NCBI GenBank assembly: GCA_963817395.1 | Contig: CAWFOC010000012.1 | Coordinates: forward strand, 124,001 to 188,000 | DNA: 64,000 nucleotides | Origin: CAWGYQ01 sp963817395 | GTDB taxonomy: Bacteria > Acidobacteriota > Vicinamibacteria > Vicinamibacterales > CAVPJW01 | Direction: 5' to 3' | In this document: positions 1-10,038 of the stretch, one piece after another | Numbering within the stretch: the stretch's first letter is position 1 | How the letters are laid out: each line of letters begins with the position of its first letter | Notes under the pieces: generated by a model | What the model saw: the letters and a program-made list of their open reading frames with translations, nothing else | The model's database searches: none | Told to the model about the DNA's origin: nothing | Program-made: the position numbers and the translations under genes

Positions 1-2675
1 CCGGCACCGAGCCGCTTCAGCTCCTCGATCCAGTTCTGCACGACAACGAGTTGCGTCGGTCTCTGCACGGCATCCTCCAGCCGTACACGTCTGGACCATC
101 AAGAAGCGCTTACCATCAGCGGACACGTCGTAGACGCGGCCGGCGAAGTACCAGTGTGATAGGGCCCCTCGAACAGCATCTGCGGGCTGCCGGCCACAAA
201 GCTGGCCCCGGGCTGAAGGACCGCCACGGCCATCAGCCGCACGACCCTGGAGCGAGTAAGGTAATAGAGCTCGCGTCCGTGGCGCGCCCAGAGCGGGCTG
301 AGAGCCGCCGCCGCGTGGAAATCTGCCAACGGCCCGCGTGCACGTGGGGAAACGGTCGCACGTAGATCTCGTCGGCTGCCCGGACTCGTTCGACTGGTAC
401 GCGAGCCAGCGGCCGTCAGGCGAAATCACGCCGTTGCTGCTCGTCGAACGGCGTGTTCAGCAGCGAGCTCGGCTCGACGACGATCGCTGTTCAGGCGATC
501 GACTCCGAGATCGCAGGGAGGACTCGACGGCGCGATGAACACGCGCCGTGTGCCGTCGGGCGAGAACGAGGTGAGAAACTCGGATTCGAGACTCTCGGTC
601 AGGCGCTCGACCGTCCCCGATCCATCCGCCGCCTGCCAGTAGATGTTCTGCCGATCCGTCACGATACGACGAAAACGCGAGGCGTGTGCCGTCCGGGGAC
701 CAGACCGGCAATCGCGTTCGATGCGCGGGATCGATCGTCAGGCGGGTAAGCGATCCGGCGAGCGAGGTCCCAGATCCAGATGTCGTTCTGCTGGTCGCCG
801 GATGTCGAGGGCGACGCGGGTGCCGTCAGGCGAGAGGCGCGGGTAGAGCATAAGCGCGCGTCGTCAAACCGAGCGGTTCCTCGCGGCCCGTGCGGTCCAC
901 CCACACGATCGTTCGCTGGCCTGCGCGTCAGATCACCGGGCACGTACGACCAGCGACCCGTTGCCGGCGATGCTGAACGTGTGCGGCACCGGTCGAACGC
1001 TCCCGGCGTCGGCGACGTCTTCGACCAGCGACACCGGCACGCCCGTGACACGACGTGTCGCGACGTCGAACGGCACGGCGAGCACCGTGCGATTGCGCGG
1101 CGTACACCAGATGCCCCGTCGGCAGGTACCGGGCGTCACGGCCGCCGGCAATCAGCAACGATCGCTCGCGCGTCGCCAGCGACTGGACCACGATCTGCCG
1201 CCTGGTTCCACGAGGTCGCGCCAGAAGGCCGGAGCGTGAAGAGGACCCACGTCGCCGCCGGGCAGCAAGCTGCGGGCCGTGCGCCTGCTCTCCCCTGGCG
1301 TCGACCGCAATCACACGTGCACGGGGTGCCGCCCGACACGGCGACCCGCCAGATGCCCTGCGCACCCTGGCCATAGAGGATCGACGATCGTCCGCTCCCC
1401 AGCTCGCACCAAGGGGATTCGTCGCGGCGCCTAGGTCACGATCGGCGTGCCGCCGGCGATCGATACCCGCTTCAGCTGACCGGTGGCGCGAGAAGCCGAT
1501 CCATTGGCCATCGGGCGAAAAGAAGGGGCTGCGCGCCGCTTCGGTGCCGCGGATCAGGCGTGGCCTCCAGCGTCACCCATCGGTCGAAGCCACAGGCCAT
1601 TGTTTGCGACATACACGACGTGCGTACCCTTGGGGCGAGACGGCGACGAGATGCCTGCCGGTCGGAGTGAAATCGCTGGCCGGCGGCCAGCGGGATGCGA
1701 CAGTCGGGTGACGGCCTGCCGACCGCGGGGGCAGGTCGCAGCAGCGTCCAAGCCGTCAGTCCCGTGATCGCGCTGCCGAGGACCATGGCGCCGAGCGATC
1801 AGCAGCAGTGTCCGGCTTCGCAGCCGCGGGCTGCGCGACGACGTGCGGAGCCTGTTGCCGGGAGCTTCCGGCGTCCAATGCGTGATCGAGCGCGAGCCGC
1901 ACGTCGCCGATCGCCTGCACGCGCTGCTTCGGGTCCTTCTGCACGCAGGCCTGCAGCAGCTGCCGAAGCCGCGCGGGACGTGTCGTCGGCAGCGCCGACC
2001 AGTCGCACGTCGGCGCGCAGGACCGCGGCCAGCGTGTCCGACATGTCCTCGCCCTGGAACGCCCGCCGGCCCGTCAGCATCTCGTAGAGCGACGCACGCC
2101 GAACGCCCAGATGTCGGCGCGCCGATCGACCGGCCTTGCCGCGCGCCTGCTCCGGGCGCCATGTACGCGGCCGTGCCGAGGATCACGCCGAGCGCGTGTC
2201 GCCGCGCGGGCTCGTGATCGTCGGCGACTGCAGACGTCGCCCGTCGCCCGCTCGCCGCGTCCGGCGCGAGCGCCTTGGCCAGGCCGAAGTCCAGCACCTT
2301 CACCGTGCCGTCGTCTCTGACCTTGATGTTGGCGGGCTTCAGGTCGCGGTGGATGATGCCGAGCTCGTGGGCGGCTTCGAGCGCCTCGGCGATCTGCCGC
2401 GCGATCGGCAGGGCCTCGTCGAGTGGAATGGGACCCTGCGCGATGCGATCGGCGAGTGTCGGCGCCCTCGACGAGCTCGAGGACGAGCGCGCGGACGCCG
2501 TCGCGTCTTCCTCGAATCCCGTAGATCGCGGCGATGTGCGGATGATTGAGCGAGGCGAGCACGTGCGCCTCGCGCGTGAAGCGCGCGAGGCGATCGGGTC
2601 GAGCGCAAAGAGCTCGGGGAGGACTTTCAGCGCGACGTCGCGATGGAGCTTCGCGTCGCGCGCGCGACGAATAGC
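1..2675 (-). pseudogene. Ser/Thr protein kinase with PD40 propeller, copy 1 (5'-truncated, frameshifted)
   Basis: The minus strand encodes a Hanks-type kinase catalytic core (HRDLKPAN near 2340, a DFGLAKAL segment after it) followed by TolB-like PD40 propeller segments (WSPDGTRLAFSS near 690, LVVVQNWIEELKRL at the left edge). The first roughly 26 codons, with the glycine-rich loop seen in the neighbouring copy, are missing: the reading starts at RARDAKLHRDVALKV, joined directly to the tail of copy 2 near 2670. Downstream the propeller is split over all three frames (shifts near 2050, 1780, 1110, 950 and 680), so it cannot be translated as it stands. The gene ends at or just past the window edge. 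Such proteins are usually membrane-anchored signalling kinases. Frame breaks may be sequencing indels, but the missing start is a real structural feature or a misassembly. Confidence 0.75.
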
Positions 2676-5195
2676 ATTCTGGGCTTGCCGGCAAGCAAAC
2701 TCGGCTGAGTGGTGACATCCACGGCCATCATCTTGTCCACGTTGCGGTAGAACAGCTCGCGACCATTTGGATTCCACATCGGTTCGGCGCCGCCTTCCGT
2801 TGAGATCGGCCATCGCCCACCGGGACCGGGATAGGGACTCACATAGACTTCGCCCCGCCCGGACTCATTCGACGTGTAAGCCAGCCAACGGCCGTCGGGA
2901 GAGAATTTCGGCGAGCCCTCATTGGCGGCCGTCGCAAGAAAGGGCTCCGCCTTGCGATCCCCGAGCCGAAGCACCCAGAGAATCTCGGCCCGTTACCGGG
3001 CGAATTTCGTAGAACGCCAGAAGCTGCCCGTCCGGCGAAAAGGAGCTCGGAACCTGTTCGTACTCACCACTGGTCAACTGCTCGACGCCGCCACTGCCGT
3101 CGGCGAGCTGCCAGTAAATGTTCTGCCGCCCCTCCCGTGCCGAGTCGAACGCCACGCGCTTGCCATCGGGCGCCCAGACCGGACGGAGACCGCCAGATGC
3201 CAATCGACTCAATGTCTCGCGAGTGAGGTCTGTACAGCCAGACGTTCCGGTTAGTGTCCTCGTCCACGGCGATACGCTGACCGTCGCTCGCGAGGCGCGG
3301 TATCGTGTAATTGCGGGCAGGTGCTCCGGCCAACAGCTGCTCGACCCCGGCGCGAGTGACCCAGACGAGTTTGCGCTCCAATGACTGAGCACCACCCGGA
3401 ACATAGACCAGTGTTCCCGTGGCGGAAATGCTGTATTGCGCACGTCCGCTCGGCCCTCTCTGCGCCGCACTTTGCAGAACGTTCTCCATCACAGGAACCG
3501 CTGCACCGGTCAGCGCCAGGCGTTCGACATCGAATGGCGCGGCCATCAAGGTTCCGTCCTGTGCAAACACGAGGTGTCCGGAGGCCGCGTAGCGAGGGGA
3601 CGCTCCGGCTATCAGGTTTCGCCTTTCTCCCGTCCGCAAGTCGTGCACGGCAATCTGGCCGGTGTCCGAGGCAAAGAGGACGCCCTGGCCTTGGGGCAGC
3701 AACTCCGGCCAGTGGTGGCTGGTCTCCCCTTTGTCGAGGTGAGTCACCGGTTGCGGGTTGCCTCCGGAGTCCGATACCTGCTGAATGGCAGAATTAGCAG
3801 TGGGCGAGAACAGGATTGAGCCTGGGCCCCAGCTCGCCCCAGAGCGATTTGGTGAGGCGGCGAGGCTCACCGGCGAACCTCCCGTTACCGAAACCTTCTT
3901 CAGTAGGGCGGCCTGGTCGAATCCTAGCCACGCGCCGTCGGGTGAAAAGAATACATCGACTGCTCTTTCCGTTCCCGCGAGAGGCCTGGACTCGAGACTA
4001 TCTATCTCCCGTACATACACTCGACTCGCGGCAGCGCCAGTTCTGGCGGTATATGCCAGGCGACGTCCGTCAACAGACACAGCCACAAGTGAGGCACGCC
4101 TGAGGCCGTCAAGCTGTTCGCCCGGCGGTAATGAGATCGTGAAGCGCGACACGGGCTGAGCTGGAGAAAGAGCGGCGGGCCTCAGATTCCAGACCGCTGC
4201 TCCCGTGACAGCGATGAGCGCGAGCCCCGCGACGCTGATCGCCGCGACAGCACGCCAGCCTGGCACGCGGCGTGCGTCCAGGGACTCGACGCCGGCCGCT
4301 GGCACTCCGTCCTCGGCAGCGGGCTCCGCGAGCGCTTCGTCGATCTCTAGCCGCGCAACCGCCGCATCCGACAGGCGCTCGCGCCGGTCCTTCGTCAACG
4401 CCCGGCGCAGCAGTTTTCGAATCGCGGCCGGTGTGCCCGCCGGTAGCGCACTCCAGTCGGGCTCGGCGCGTACGACCGCCGCGATCGTGTCCGTCATGTC
4501 GTCGCTGCCGAACGTGCGCTTCCCGGTCAGCATCTCGTAGAGCACGCACCCGAACGCCCACATGTCCGTACGCCGATCCACCGCCTTGCCGCGCGCCTGC
4601 TCGGGGCTCATATAGGCCGCCGTGCCCAGAATTACCCCCAGACGAGTGGCGGCGGGGCTGGTGATGGTCGGCGAGTGCGACACGTCACCCGCCGCCGCGC
4701 TCAACGCGTCGCGCGGCGAGCGCTTCGGCGAGGCCGAAGTCCAGCACCTTCACCGTCCCGTCGTCTCGCACCTTGATGTTCGCGGGCTTCAGGTCGCGGT
4801 GGATGATGCCGAGCTCGTGCGCGGCTTCAAGTGCTTCGGCGATCTGCCGCGCAATCGGCAGCGCCTCGTCAAGCGGAATGGGACCCTGCGCGATGCGATC
4901 GGCGAGCGTCGGGCCCTCAACCAGCTCGAGGACGAGCGCGCGGACGCCGTCGCTCTCTTCGAACCCGTGAGATCGCAGCGATGTGTGGATGATTGAGCGA
5001 GGCGAGCACATGTGCCTCACGGGTGAAACGTGCGAGACGGTCGGGGTCGAGCGCGAAGAAGTCGGGGAGGACTTTCAGCGCGACGTCACGAGGCAACTTC
5101 CCATCGCGCGCGCGATAGACCTCGCCCATGCCCCCGGCGCCGAGCGGGGCGAGGATTTCATAAGGGCCGAGTCGACTGCCGGCGGGCAATGACAC
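2627..5195 (-). CDS. Ser/Thr protein kinase with C-terminal PD40 propeller, copy 2
   Basis: GTG start at 5195 gives MSLPAGSRLGPYEI, then the glycine loop GAGGMGEVY, catalytic HRDLKPANIKV, DFGL and the APE-equivalent YMSPEQARGKAVDRRTD. A transmembrane segment (AVAAISVAGLALIAVTGAAV, near 4200) separates a cytoplasmic kinase from an extracytoplasmic PD40/TolB-like propeller (FFSPDGAWLGF, KFSPDGRWLAY). This layout is common in Acidobacteriota signalling kinases, whose substrates are mostly unknown. Frame corrections are needed near 4970, 4710, 3220 and 2985. The normal C-terminus is absent: after GKPRMLF near 2675 the frame runs into copy 1 kinase sequence and stops at 2627. The last blade and the terminal segment were therefore lost when the two copies were joined. 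Confidence 0.85.
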
Positions 5196-5274
5196 GGGTG
5201 CTCGGAGAGGACTGAATTATACGGCTGGACGGCTGAGGTACGCTGCGAACGGTGCGAGGGCCCGCAGCACCAGT

Positions 5275-5652
5275 TCAGGGTCGGTGAAGATGAAGACCGG
5301 GGATGTCGCGAAAATCGGCAGGATTCAGCGTCCAGAGGTAGGCACCCTGGCCGATGGCGCAGGCCGCGATCGCGAGGTCCAGCTCCCGCCCGCGGGGGCG
5401 CTTCACCTGTCGATACAGGTCCGCGGCGAGCCGCGCCTCGGCTTCCCCGAAGCTCACCACGACTTCGGAGCCGAGGAGCGCGGCCTCGACCGCCAGCTCG
5501 ATGTCCGTGCGCGGCCCACGCCGCCACTCATACAGCGCCAGCGCCGAAATGCCCGTCCGGATTCCGTCGGCAATGACCTGACGTAATCCGGGCATCGAGC
5601 GACGGGGGCCGGTGAGCGCGTCGATGAGGACCGAGGTGTCGAGATGAATCAC
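5275..5652 (-). CDS. vapC: PIN-domain ribonuclease toxin, VapC type
   Basis: A 125-residue protein with the PIN fold layout: MIHLDTSVLIDAL at the N-terminus (Asp5), Glu42 in ALYEW, Asp92 in ELDLAIAACA and Asp113 in NPADF. These four acidic residues form the metal site of VapC-type endoribonucleases, which cleave tRNA or rRNA when freed from the antitoxin. The start overlaps the stop of the upstream ribbon-helix-helix gene by four bases (ATGA), the usual translationally coupled antitoxin-toxin order. The length is normal for the family and the frame is intact. The RNA target cannot be told from sequence. Confidence 0.88.
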   Translation of the reverse strand: MIHLDTSVLIDALTGPRRSMPGLRQVIADGIRTGISALALYEWRRGPRTDIELAVEAALLGSEVVVSFGEAEARLAADLYRQVKRPRGRELDLAIAACAIGQGAYLWTLNPADFRDIPGLHLHRP

Positions 5653-5924
5653 GAGGATCGCCGGCCGCCACGCCGGCGCGCCAGACCGACATCGCGAAGC
5701 TCGCGATCGACGGCGGCAGTCGTTCGCGTGGGCGGCCGCCTGAGGAGCTCGTCGATGGACCGCAGCATCCGGCGCCGCTCGTCCTCGGCAAGACGGCCAG
5801 CGCGGGCGCCGTACTCACGAATCGCCTCGCGCACCACGGCGCTCTGGGGCTTCGCCAGCCGTGTCGCCGTCTTGCGCAACGCGGCCACCGTCTCCGCATC
5901 GAGCGTGAAAGTAACCTTGACCAT
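5649..5924 (-). CDS. vapB: ribbon-helix-helix antitoxin, VapB-like
   Basis: A 91-residue protein. Its N-terminus (MVKVTFTLDAETVAALRKTA) has the beta-strand plus helix pattern of ribbon-helix-helix DNA-binding antitoxins (CopG/Arc class). The C-terminal half is Arg-rich and probably disordered until it wraps the PIN toxin encoded immediately downstream. Such antitoxins neutralise the toxin and repress their own operon as dimers. The ATG at 5924 sits inside the last of three TRATATGG direct repeats, which makes autoregulation at that site plausible. The family assignment is from pattern alone. Confidence 0.78.
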   Translation of the reverse strand: MVKVTFTLDAETVAALRKTATRLAKPQSAVVREAIREYGARAGRLAEDERRRMLRSIDELLRRPPTRTTAAVDRELRDVGLARRRGGRRSS

Positions 5925-5947
5925 ATCACTGCCATATTACCATATTA
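5921..5947 (-). promoter_or_regulatory. candidate operator/promoter: three TRATATGG direct repeats over the antitoxin start
   Basis: On the minus strand two abutting TAATATGG units and a third TGATATGG unit three bases on precede and overlap the antitoxin ATG. The stretch is AT-rich in a GC-rich neighbourhood, and TAATAT resembles a -10 hexamer. Ribbon-helix-helix repressors bind short tandem sites, so this is a natural candidate for autoregulation. The binding role is inference. Confidence 0.5.
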
Positions 5948-6072
5948 TCTATGGTATCCCTTGGCCATCGGCCCCATACCGATCTGTGCGGGCGGCAGCG
6001 CGCCACGTTGCCCGCCGCCGGGAGCGGCGCGAATCACGTCAAACCGCGCTAGAGTTCCAGCCAGGTGACGCC

Positions 6073-6450
6073 ATGCCATCCCGCCGGACGACACCTCCAC
6101 CGATAACGTTTGCGACGGTGAGAAAGCTCTGCCTGGCGCTTCCCGACGTCGCCGCCGGCACGTCGTACGGCGCCCCGGACTTCAAGGTCAAGGGCCGGAT
6201 GTTCGCCTGCAAGGCCATCAACAAGTCGGCCGAACCTGGAACGCTGTGGGTGCGGGTGAGCCTGGAGACGCGCGACCAGCTGATCGCCGACGAGCCGGCC
6301 ACCTACTACCTGACGGACCACTACGCGCCGTACGCGGGTGTGCTCGTTCGCCTTTCGCGCATCAACCACGATGCCCTGCGCGACCTGCTGCACATGGCGT
6401 GGACCTTCATGTCGCAGAAGCCGGCGCGGCGAGCGTCCGCTCGACGCTGA
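6073..6450 (+). CDS. MmcQ/YjbR family protein
   Basis: A 125-residue protein. It has the MmcQ/YjbR fold pattern: an N-terminal helix with LCLALPDVAAGTSYG, a strand FKVKGRMFACKA, then RVSLETRDQLIADEPATYYL and a C-terminal helix with LSRINHDALRDLLHMAW. The family has a double-wing DNA-binding-like fold with no settled biochemical role. The start at 6073 is chosen because it puts the family motif near the N-terminus; an open frame extends upstream but is not conserved-looking. It is one of few plus-strand genes here. A second family member of the same length lies at 7393-7770 on the other strand. Confidence 0.8.
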   Translation: MPSRRTTPPPITFATVRKLCLALPDVAAGTSYGAPDFKVKGRMFACKAINKSAEPGTLWVRVSLETRDQLIADEPATYYLTDHYAPYAGVLVRLSRINHDALRDLLHMAWTFMSQKPARRASARR

Positions 6451-6550
6451 GCGATCGGGCGGCGGCCGTTGGTCTCCGCGGCGAGCAGCAGCGACGAACA
6501 TTGACGTCTTGCAGAATCAGCGATCATCGGAAGAACTCGAAGCCGCAGTC

Positions 6551-7372
6551 TCAGCGCTTCACGTCAAAGGCGCCGTTGATGTCGGCAAAGGGAACGGCGC
6601 CAGCCAGATTTGCGAACGTGCCGTGCTCGGCGATCTCTCGCGCAGCCTGAAGGAAGCCGGCCCAGGCCACGCGCGCCAGGGCCCCGCCCACGCTGATCCG
6701 TCGAACACCGAGGTCTCTGAGCGCGGCGACCGTCGCGAAGTCGCTGCCAACGAGCACGTTGACAGGCTTCGGCGCCACCGCCTCCACCACCGCGCCGATA
6801 TCGGCTTTGGTGCGGATGCCAGGCGCGTAGAGGCAGTCGGCGCCCGCAACGGCATAGGCCGTCAACCGACGGATGGTCTCACTGAGGTCAGGACGACCGA
6901 CGATGAAACCCTCGGAACGCGCGGTGAGCAGCACGCCGGTTCGACTGTCGTCGATGGCCCGTCGGGCAGCCTGGATGCGCTCCACCGCCAGCCGAAAATC
7001 GAAGAGTGGCTGCGCTTCGTCCCCAGTCGAGTCTTCGATGGAAAGTCCTGCAATGCCGGTAGCGGTCGCGGCGGCCACATTCCTCCCAACGTCGGCAGGC
7101 TCGACGGCAAAGCCGCCTTCGAAGTCCGCATTGACCGGCACGTCGACGCCTGCGGCGATCGATCGAAGGTGCGCGAGCGCCTCTTCGAGCGACACGCCGT
7201 TGTCGGGCCGCCCGAGCGACCACGCAAAGCCGGCGCTGGTCGTGGCCAGCGCGCGAAACCCGAGCTGCGCGAGCAGGCGCGCGCTGCCAAGATCCCACGG
7301 ATTGGGAATGACGAAACATCCAAATTCGTGGAGCCGGCGAAACACCCGGCAGCGATCGGTCTCACCCGTCAT
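6551..7372 (-). CDS. isocitrate lyase/phosphoenolpyruvate mutase family protein
   Basis: A 273-residue TIM-barrel protein with the family pattern NPWDLGSARLLAQLGFRALAT, the acidic metal-binding strand VPVNADFEGGF, then AGLSIEDSTGDE and FIVGRPDLSETIRRL. The superfamily makes or breaks C-C or C-P bonds next to carboxylates (PEP mutase, methylisocitrate lyase, oxaloacetase). The KKCGH loop of isocitrate lyases is absent, so this belongs to the broad PEP-mutase-like group and its substrate is unknown. The start at 7372 is supported by AGGAGG six bases upstream. The frame is intact. It sits 20 bases downstream of the MmcQ-like gene and may be co-transcribed with it. Confidence 0.85.
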   Translation of the reverse strand: MTGETDRCRVFRRLHEFGCFVIPNPWDLGSARLLAQLGFRALATTSAGFAWSLGRPDNGVSLEEALAHLRSIAAGVDVPVNADFEGGFAVEPADVGRNVAAATATGIAGLSIEDSTGDEAQPLFDFRLAVERIQAARRAIDDSRTGVLLTARSEGFIVGRPDLSETIRRLTAYAVAGADCLYAPGIRTKADIGAVVEAVAPKPVNVLVGSDFATVAALRDLGVRRISVGGALARVAWAGFLQAAREIAEHGTFANLAGAVPFADINGAFDVKR

Positions 7373-7392
7373 CCAACCCTCCTGTTGGCGTC

Positions 7393-7770
7393 CTACCGCT
7401 TGGCCGACCCCCGGCGAGGTGTGGCCGATCGCGCGGACTTCCCGCGCGCGGCCTTCGGCTGCGCGACCGCGTTCTGCCACGCCAGGGTGACCGCCTCCCC
7501 GAGCGTTTCTTCGTCCGCCGCCGCGAGCCGCACGCGCGTGTACCCCTGGCGACCCCACGCGCCGCTCTCGGGCGCAAAGACGGCGGAGTGCTCCCGCACG
7601 AACTGCTCCTGCTGATCCGGCGTCAGCTTCACCATGGCCGTCTTCAGGTCGTGATGCAGGCTGGCGAAAATGCGCCTGCCGGCCCGGAAGTCCGGGTGAC
7701 CCATGTGGGCGCCCTCAATGGCGCCGTCCATTCCGAGCACGATACGCCGGAAATCCTTCGAGGTCGGCAA
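7393..7770 (-). CDS. MmcQ/YjbR family protein (second copy)
   Basis: The conserved part runs from DFRRIVLGMDGAIEGAHMGH through GRRIFASLHHDLKTAMVKL to RLAAADEETLGEAVTLAWQN, the MmcQ/YjbR pattern. The likely start is TTG at 7770 (LPTSKDF), eight bases after the stop of the upstream DinB gene, giving 125 residues, the same length as the plus-strand paralogue at 6073. A longer open frame continues upstream but only as shadow of the DinB gene. The tail is Arg/Lys/Ser-rich (ARGKSARSATPRRGSAKR). Function unknown; it is probably in one operon with the DinB gene. Confidence 0.75.
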   Translation of the reverse strand: MPTSKDFRRIVLGMDGAIEGAHMGHPDFRAGRRIFASLHHDLKTAMVKLTPDQQEQFVREHSAVFAPESGAWGRQGYTRVRLAAADEETLGEAVTLAWQNAVAQPKAARGKSARSATPRRGSAKR

Positions 7771-7778
7771 GGGGGCCC

Positions 7779-8261
7779 TCAGCGCGCGTTCCAGATGCCC
7801 AGCAGCCGCCGCACCACCACCAGCTGCCCCACGTGGTAGGCGTTGTGATCGGCCACCAGGACGAGCTCGCGAAGGTAGGTTTGTCCGTCGCCGTGTGGAA
7901 TGCGCGCGCCAAGTTCGACGGCAGGGTCCCCCGCCATCTCCTGGAGTGCCTGCCGATCCTGCTGAAACTGGCGGACGGCGTCGTCCCACGCCGAAGGCGA
8001 AGGCGGCGCGACAGACGGGGGCCAGTAATCGTCTGGCCACTTCTGTTCCTGGTAATTCGGGTTGCGACAGAAGTCGAGGATGTCGTTCTGTGTCAGACGA
8101 AGGTGTTCGAGCAGCTGCCATGGGGAATACGGCAAGCCGGCGGGTTGGCGCCCGCGAAGGTCCGCGGGGATGTCGGCCACGGCCGCCTCGAACCCCACGT
8201 GTGCGTCTTCCCAGCCGAGAACGCGCGCGAGCTGATCGCGCAAGGCCGTTTCGCTAATCAT
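7779..8261 (-). CDS. DinB family protein
   Basis: A 160-residue four-helix-bundle protein of the DinB/YfiT superfamily. Helices include QLLEHLRLTQNDILDFCR and the C-terminal ELVLVADHNAYHVGQLVVVR, which supply the conserved histidines of the divalent-metal site. Members include thiol-dependent transferases and many uncharacterised proteins; the true substrate here is unknown. The frame is intact and the gene leads a short cluster with the MmcQ-like gene at 7393. Confidence 0.88.
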   Translation of the reverse strand: MISETALRDQLARVLGWEDAHVGFEAAVADIPADLRGRQPAGLPYSPWQLLEHLRLTQNDILDFCRNPNYQEQKWPDDYWPPSVAPPSPSAWDDAVRQFQQDRQALQEMAGDPAVELGARIPHGDGQTYLRELVLVADHNAYHVGQLVVVRRLLGIWNAR

Positions 8262-8335
8262 GATGTCGCCGCCTGTTCAGTGAGCACCTTCTCCAGAGAA
8301 ACTCGCGTCGCACGAGCGGCTCCTTCCGTTGAGTC

Positions 8336-9226
8336 CTACGGGAGCACGATGACCGAACCCACGCCCGCCATGTCGAACCGCTCCTTGAACCGATCGAGAA
8401 AGAGGGCAAAGCCGCGCTCGCTTGTGCAGTGCCCCGGCGCCACGCGCTCGAGCTTCAGCTCGTCGTGAAGCACGCCGACCACTCTCTGTACTTCTGGTTC
8501 CGGAGTGAGCACCAGGTGGAACCCGCCTGTCACCATGTACAGACGTCGGTCGATCCTGGCCGCCTCCGCGAGGATCTTCTCGACGCCCGGGTGGGAGCAT
8601 CCGACGATGACCGCAAGCCCCCGCGGCGTCCGAAACGCCAGCGATACCTCGTTCATCTCGAGCGTTCCTGGTTTCTGCGATTGTGTGGTCAGGACATGGA
8701 ACCCGGGAAGGATTTCCGTCGACTGCGTGACAGTCTCGAAATTGCCACTCTCCCAAGGCGTTCCCGACACCCATCGATCCGGCGGCTTGCCGCCGTCGTA
8801 CTGAAGGTTCGGCGGCAGGCCCGGATAACGCTCGAGGAATCCGGGAGGCGCCTGACCCTTGAAGAACGCGCCCTCTTGCGGCGTGTAGATCCTGACGCCG
8901 GGGTTCACCTTCAACAGGTACGTGAGGCCGCTCGTGTGGTCGCCGTGTCGATGCGAGATGACGACGGCGTCCAAACGCGTGAGGTCGATGCCCAGCTCCT
9001 TGATGTTCTGCTCGAAGATCCCGGCGTTGTTGCCGGTGTCGAAGAGCACGCGGCGGCCTCCGTACTCGACCAGCGCGGCAAAACCCCAGTCCTTGATGAG
9101 TCCGGAGGAAGGCGGGCCGAAGGCGTCGTAGAGAACGGTGATGCGTCGCGGGTTCTGCCCCGACGCCGTCAGGGTTCCCGCCAGCACGAGCGCCGCAGCG
9201 CCGCCGATTGCTCGAAGAGCTCTCAT
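8336..9226 (-). CDS. secreted MBL-fold metallohydrolase
   Basis: A 296-residue metallo-beta-lactamase-fold protein. The start at 9226 (MRALRAIGGAAALVLAGT) gives a clear signal peptide with an ASGQ cleavage region and is preceded by AAGGGTGAG. The metal motif is SHRHGDHTSG (His92, His94, Asp96, His97), with later ligand regions GCSHPG and APGHC. The overall pattern (FDTGNNAGIFEQNIKELGID) matches the DHPS-like MBL subgroup annotated as dihydropterin aminobenzene phosphate synthase-like. An exported location argues against a cofactor pathway role, so the substrate is open. The frame is intact. Confidence 0.85.
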   Translation of the reverse strand: MRALRAIGGAAALVLAGTLTASGQNPRRITVLYDAFGPPSSGLIKDWGFAALVEYGGRRVLFDTGNNAGIFEQNIKELGIDLTRLDAVVISHRHGDHTSGLTYLLKVNPGVRIYTPQEGAFFKGQAPPGFLERYPGLPPNLQYDGGKPPDRWVSGTPWESGNFETVTQSTEILPGFHVLTTQSQKPGTLEMNEVSLAFRTPRGLAVIVGCSHPGVEKILAEAARIDRRLYMVTGGFHLVLTPEPEVQRVVGVLHDELKLERVAPGHCTSERGFALFLDRFKERFDMAGVGSVIVLP

Positions 9227-9240
9227 CTCACCCTTCCCCA

Positions 9241-10038
9241 CTATCGCGGCCGCCGACATACGAACACCTCATGTTGCCCCGGTTCGAGCTCCGAGTGCTC
9301 GAACGGCACGACGTTCGGCTGGAAACCGGCCCTGGACAGCAGGCGGAACCAGTCGTCGCGCGCGAACAAGCCCTCGAGATGGCGGTCCCACTCCACCTGC
9401 ACGGATCCGTCGCCTTCGCGCAGGAGATAGGCGAAGTCGACCAGGTAAGTGCTGTCACTCGGATCCGGATCCCACGTCCACTCCAGATACCGCAGCCCGC
9501 GGCGGCCATCGTCGTGCCCGCCATGATCCGTGGAGGCATGGAAGCTCTCGCGGAGGTGATCGGGCGCGAACAAGGCTGCGCCGCCAGGCCGGCAGTGCAC
9601 GAAGGCGGTTTCGGCGACACGTTCCACGTCCGCCTCCGTCGTCATGTAACAGATGGCATCGTGGACGAAGACGGCGTCGAACTGGCGGCCCAGGCGGATT
9701 GTCCGCATGTCGCCGACTACGTGCTCGCATTCCGGGTTCAGCGCGCGGCTCACCTGCAGCATGTGAGGGGAACGGTCCACGAGCACCATGTCGAATCGTG
9801 CCTTCAGGTGTGACGCGTTGTTGCCGCCGCCGCTGCCGAGCTCCAGCAATGTGGCACAGGGCCGCTCGCACGCCTCGAGCAGCAGACGTTGATAGCCTGC
9901 CGCCTCCTCCGCGTACTCGGCGGGAGGCGACAGCAGCGGCCACCACGCTGCCAGGCTGGCATAGAGCTTCGGTGTCTGCTCACCGTCGGAACACGGCTCT
10001 TCAGTTGGGAGGATCTGCCTGCTTTGCGGAAGGTCCAT
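9241..10038 (-). CDS. class I SAM-dependent methyltransferase
   Basis: A 265-residue protein. The Rossmann motif I is LLELGSGGGNNASHLK, followed by the acidic strand MVLVDRSPHMLQVSRAL, VVGDMRTIRLGRQFDAVFVH and a post-II region CRPGGAALFAPDHLRES. These are SAM-binding features of class I methyltransferases; the acceptor is unknown. The proposed start at 10038 overlaps the 3' end of the D-aminoacylase gene by 38 bases, which suggests translational coupling, though an alternative downstream start cannot be excluded. Confidence 0.88.
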   Translation of the reverse strand: MDLPQSRQILPTEEPCSDGEQTPKLYASLAAWWPLLSPPAEYAEEAAGYQRLLLEACERPCATLLELGSGGGNNASHLKARFDMVLVDRSPHMLQVSRALNPECEHVVGDMRTIRLGRQFDAVFVHDAICYMTTEADVERVAETAFVHCRPGGAALFAPDHLRESFHASTDHGGHDDGRRGLRYLEWTWDPDPSDSTYLVDFAYLLREGDGSVQVEWDRHLEGLFARDDWFRLLSRAGFQPNVVPFEHSELEPGQHEVFVCRRPR

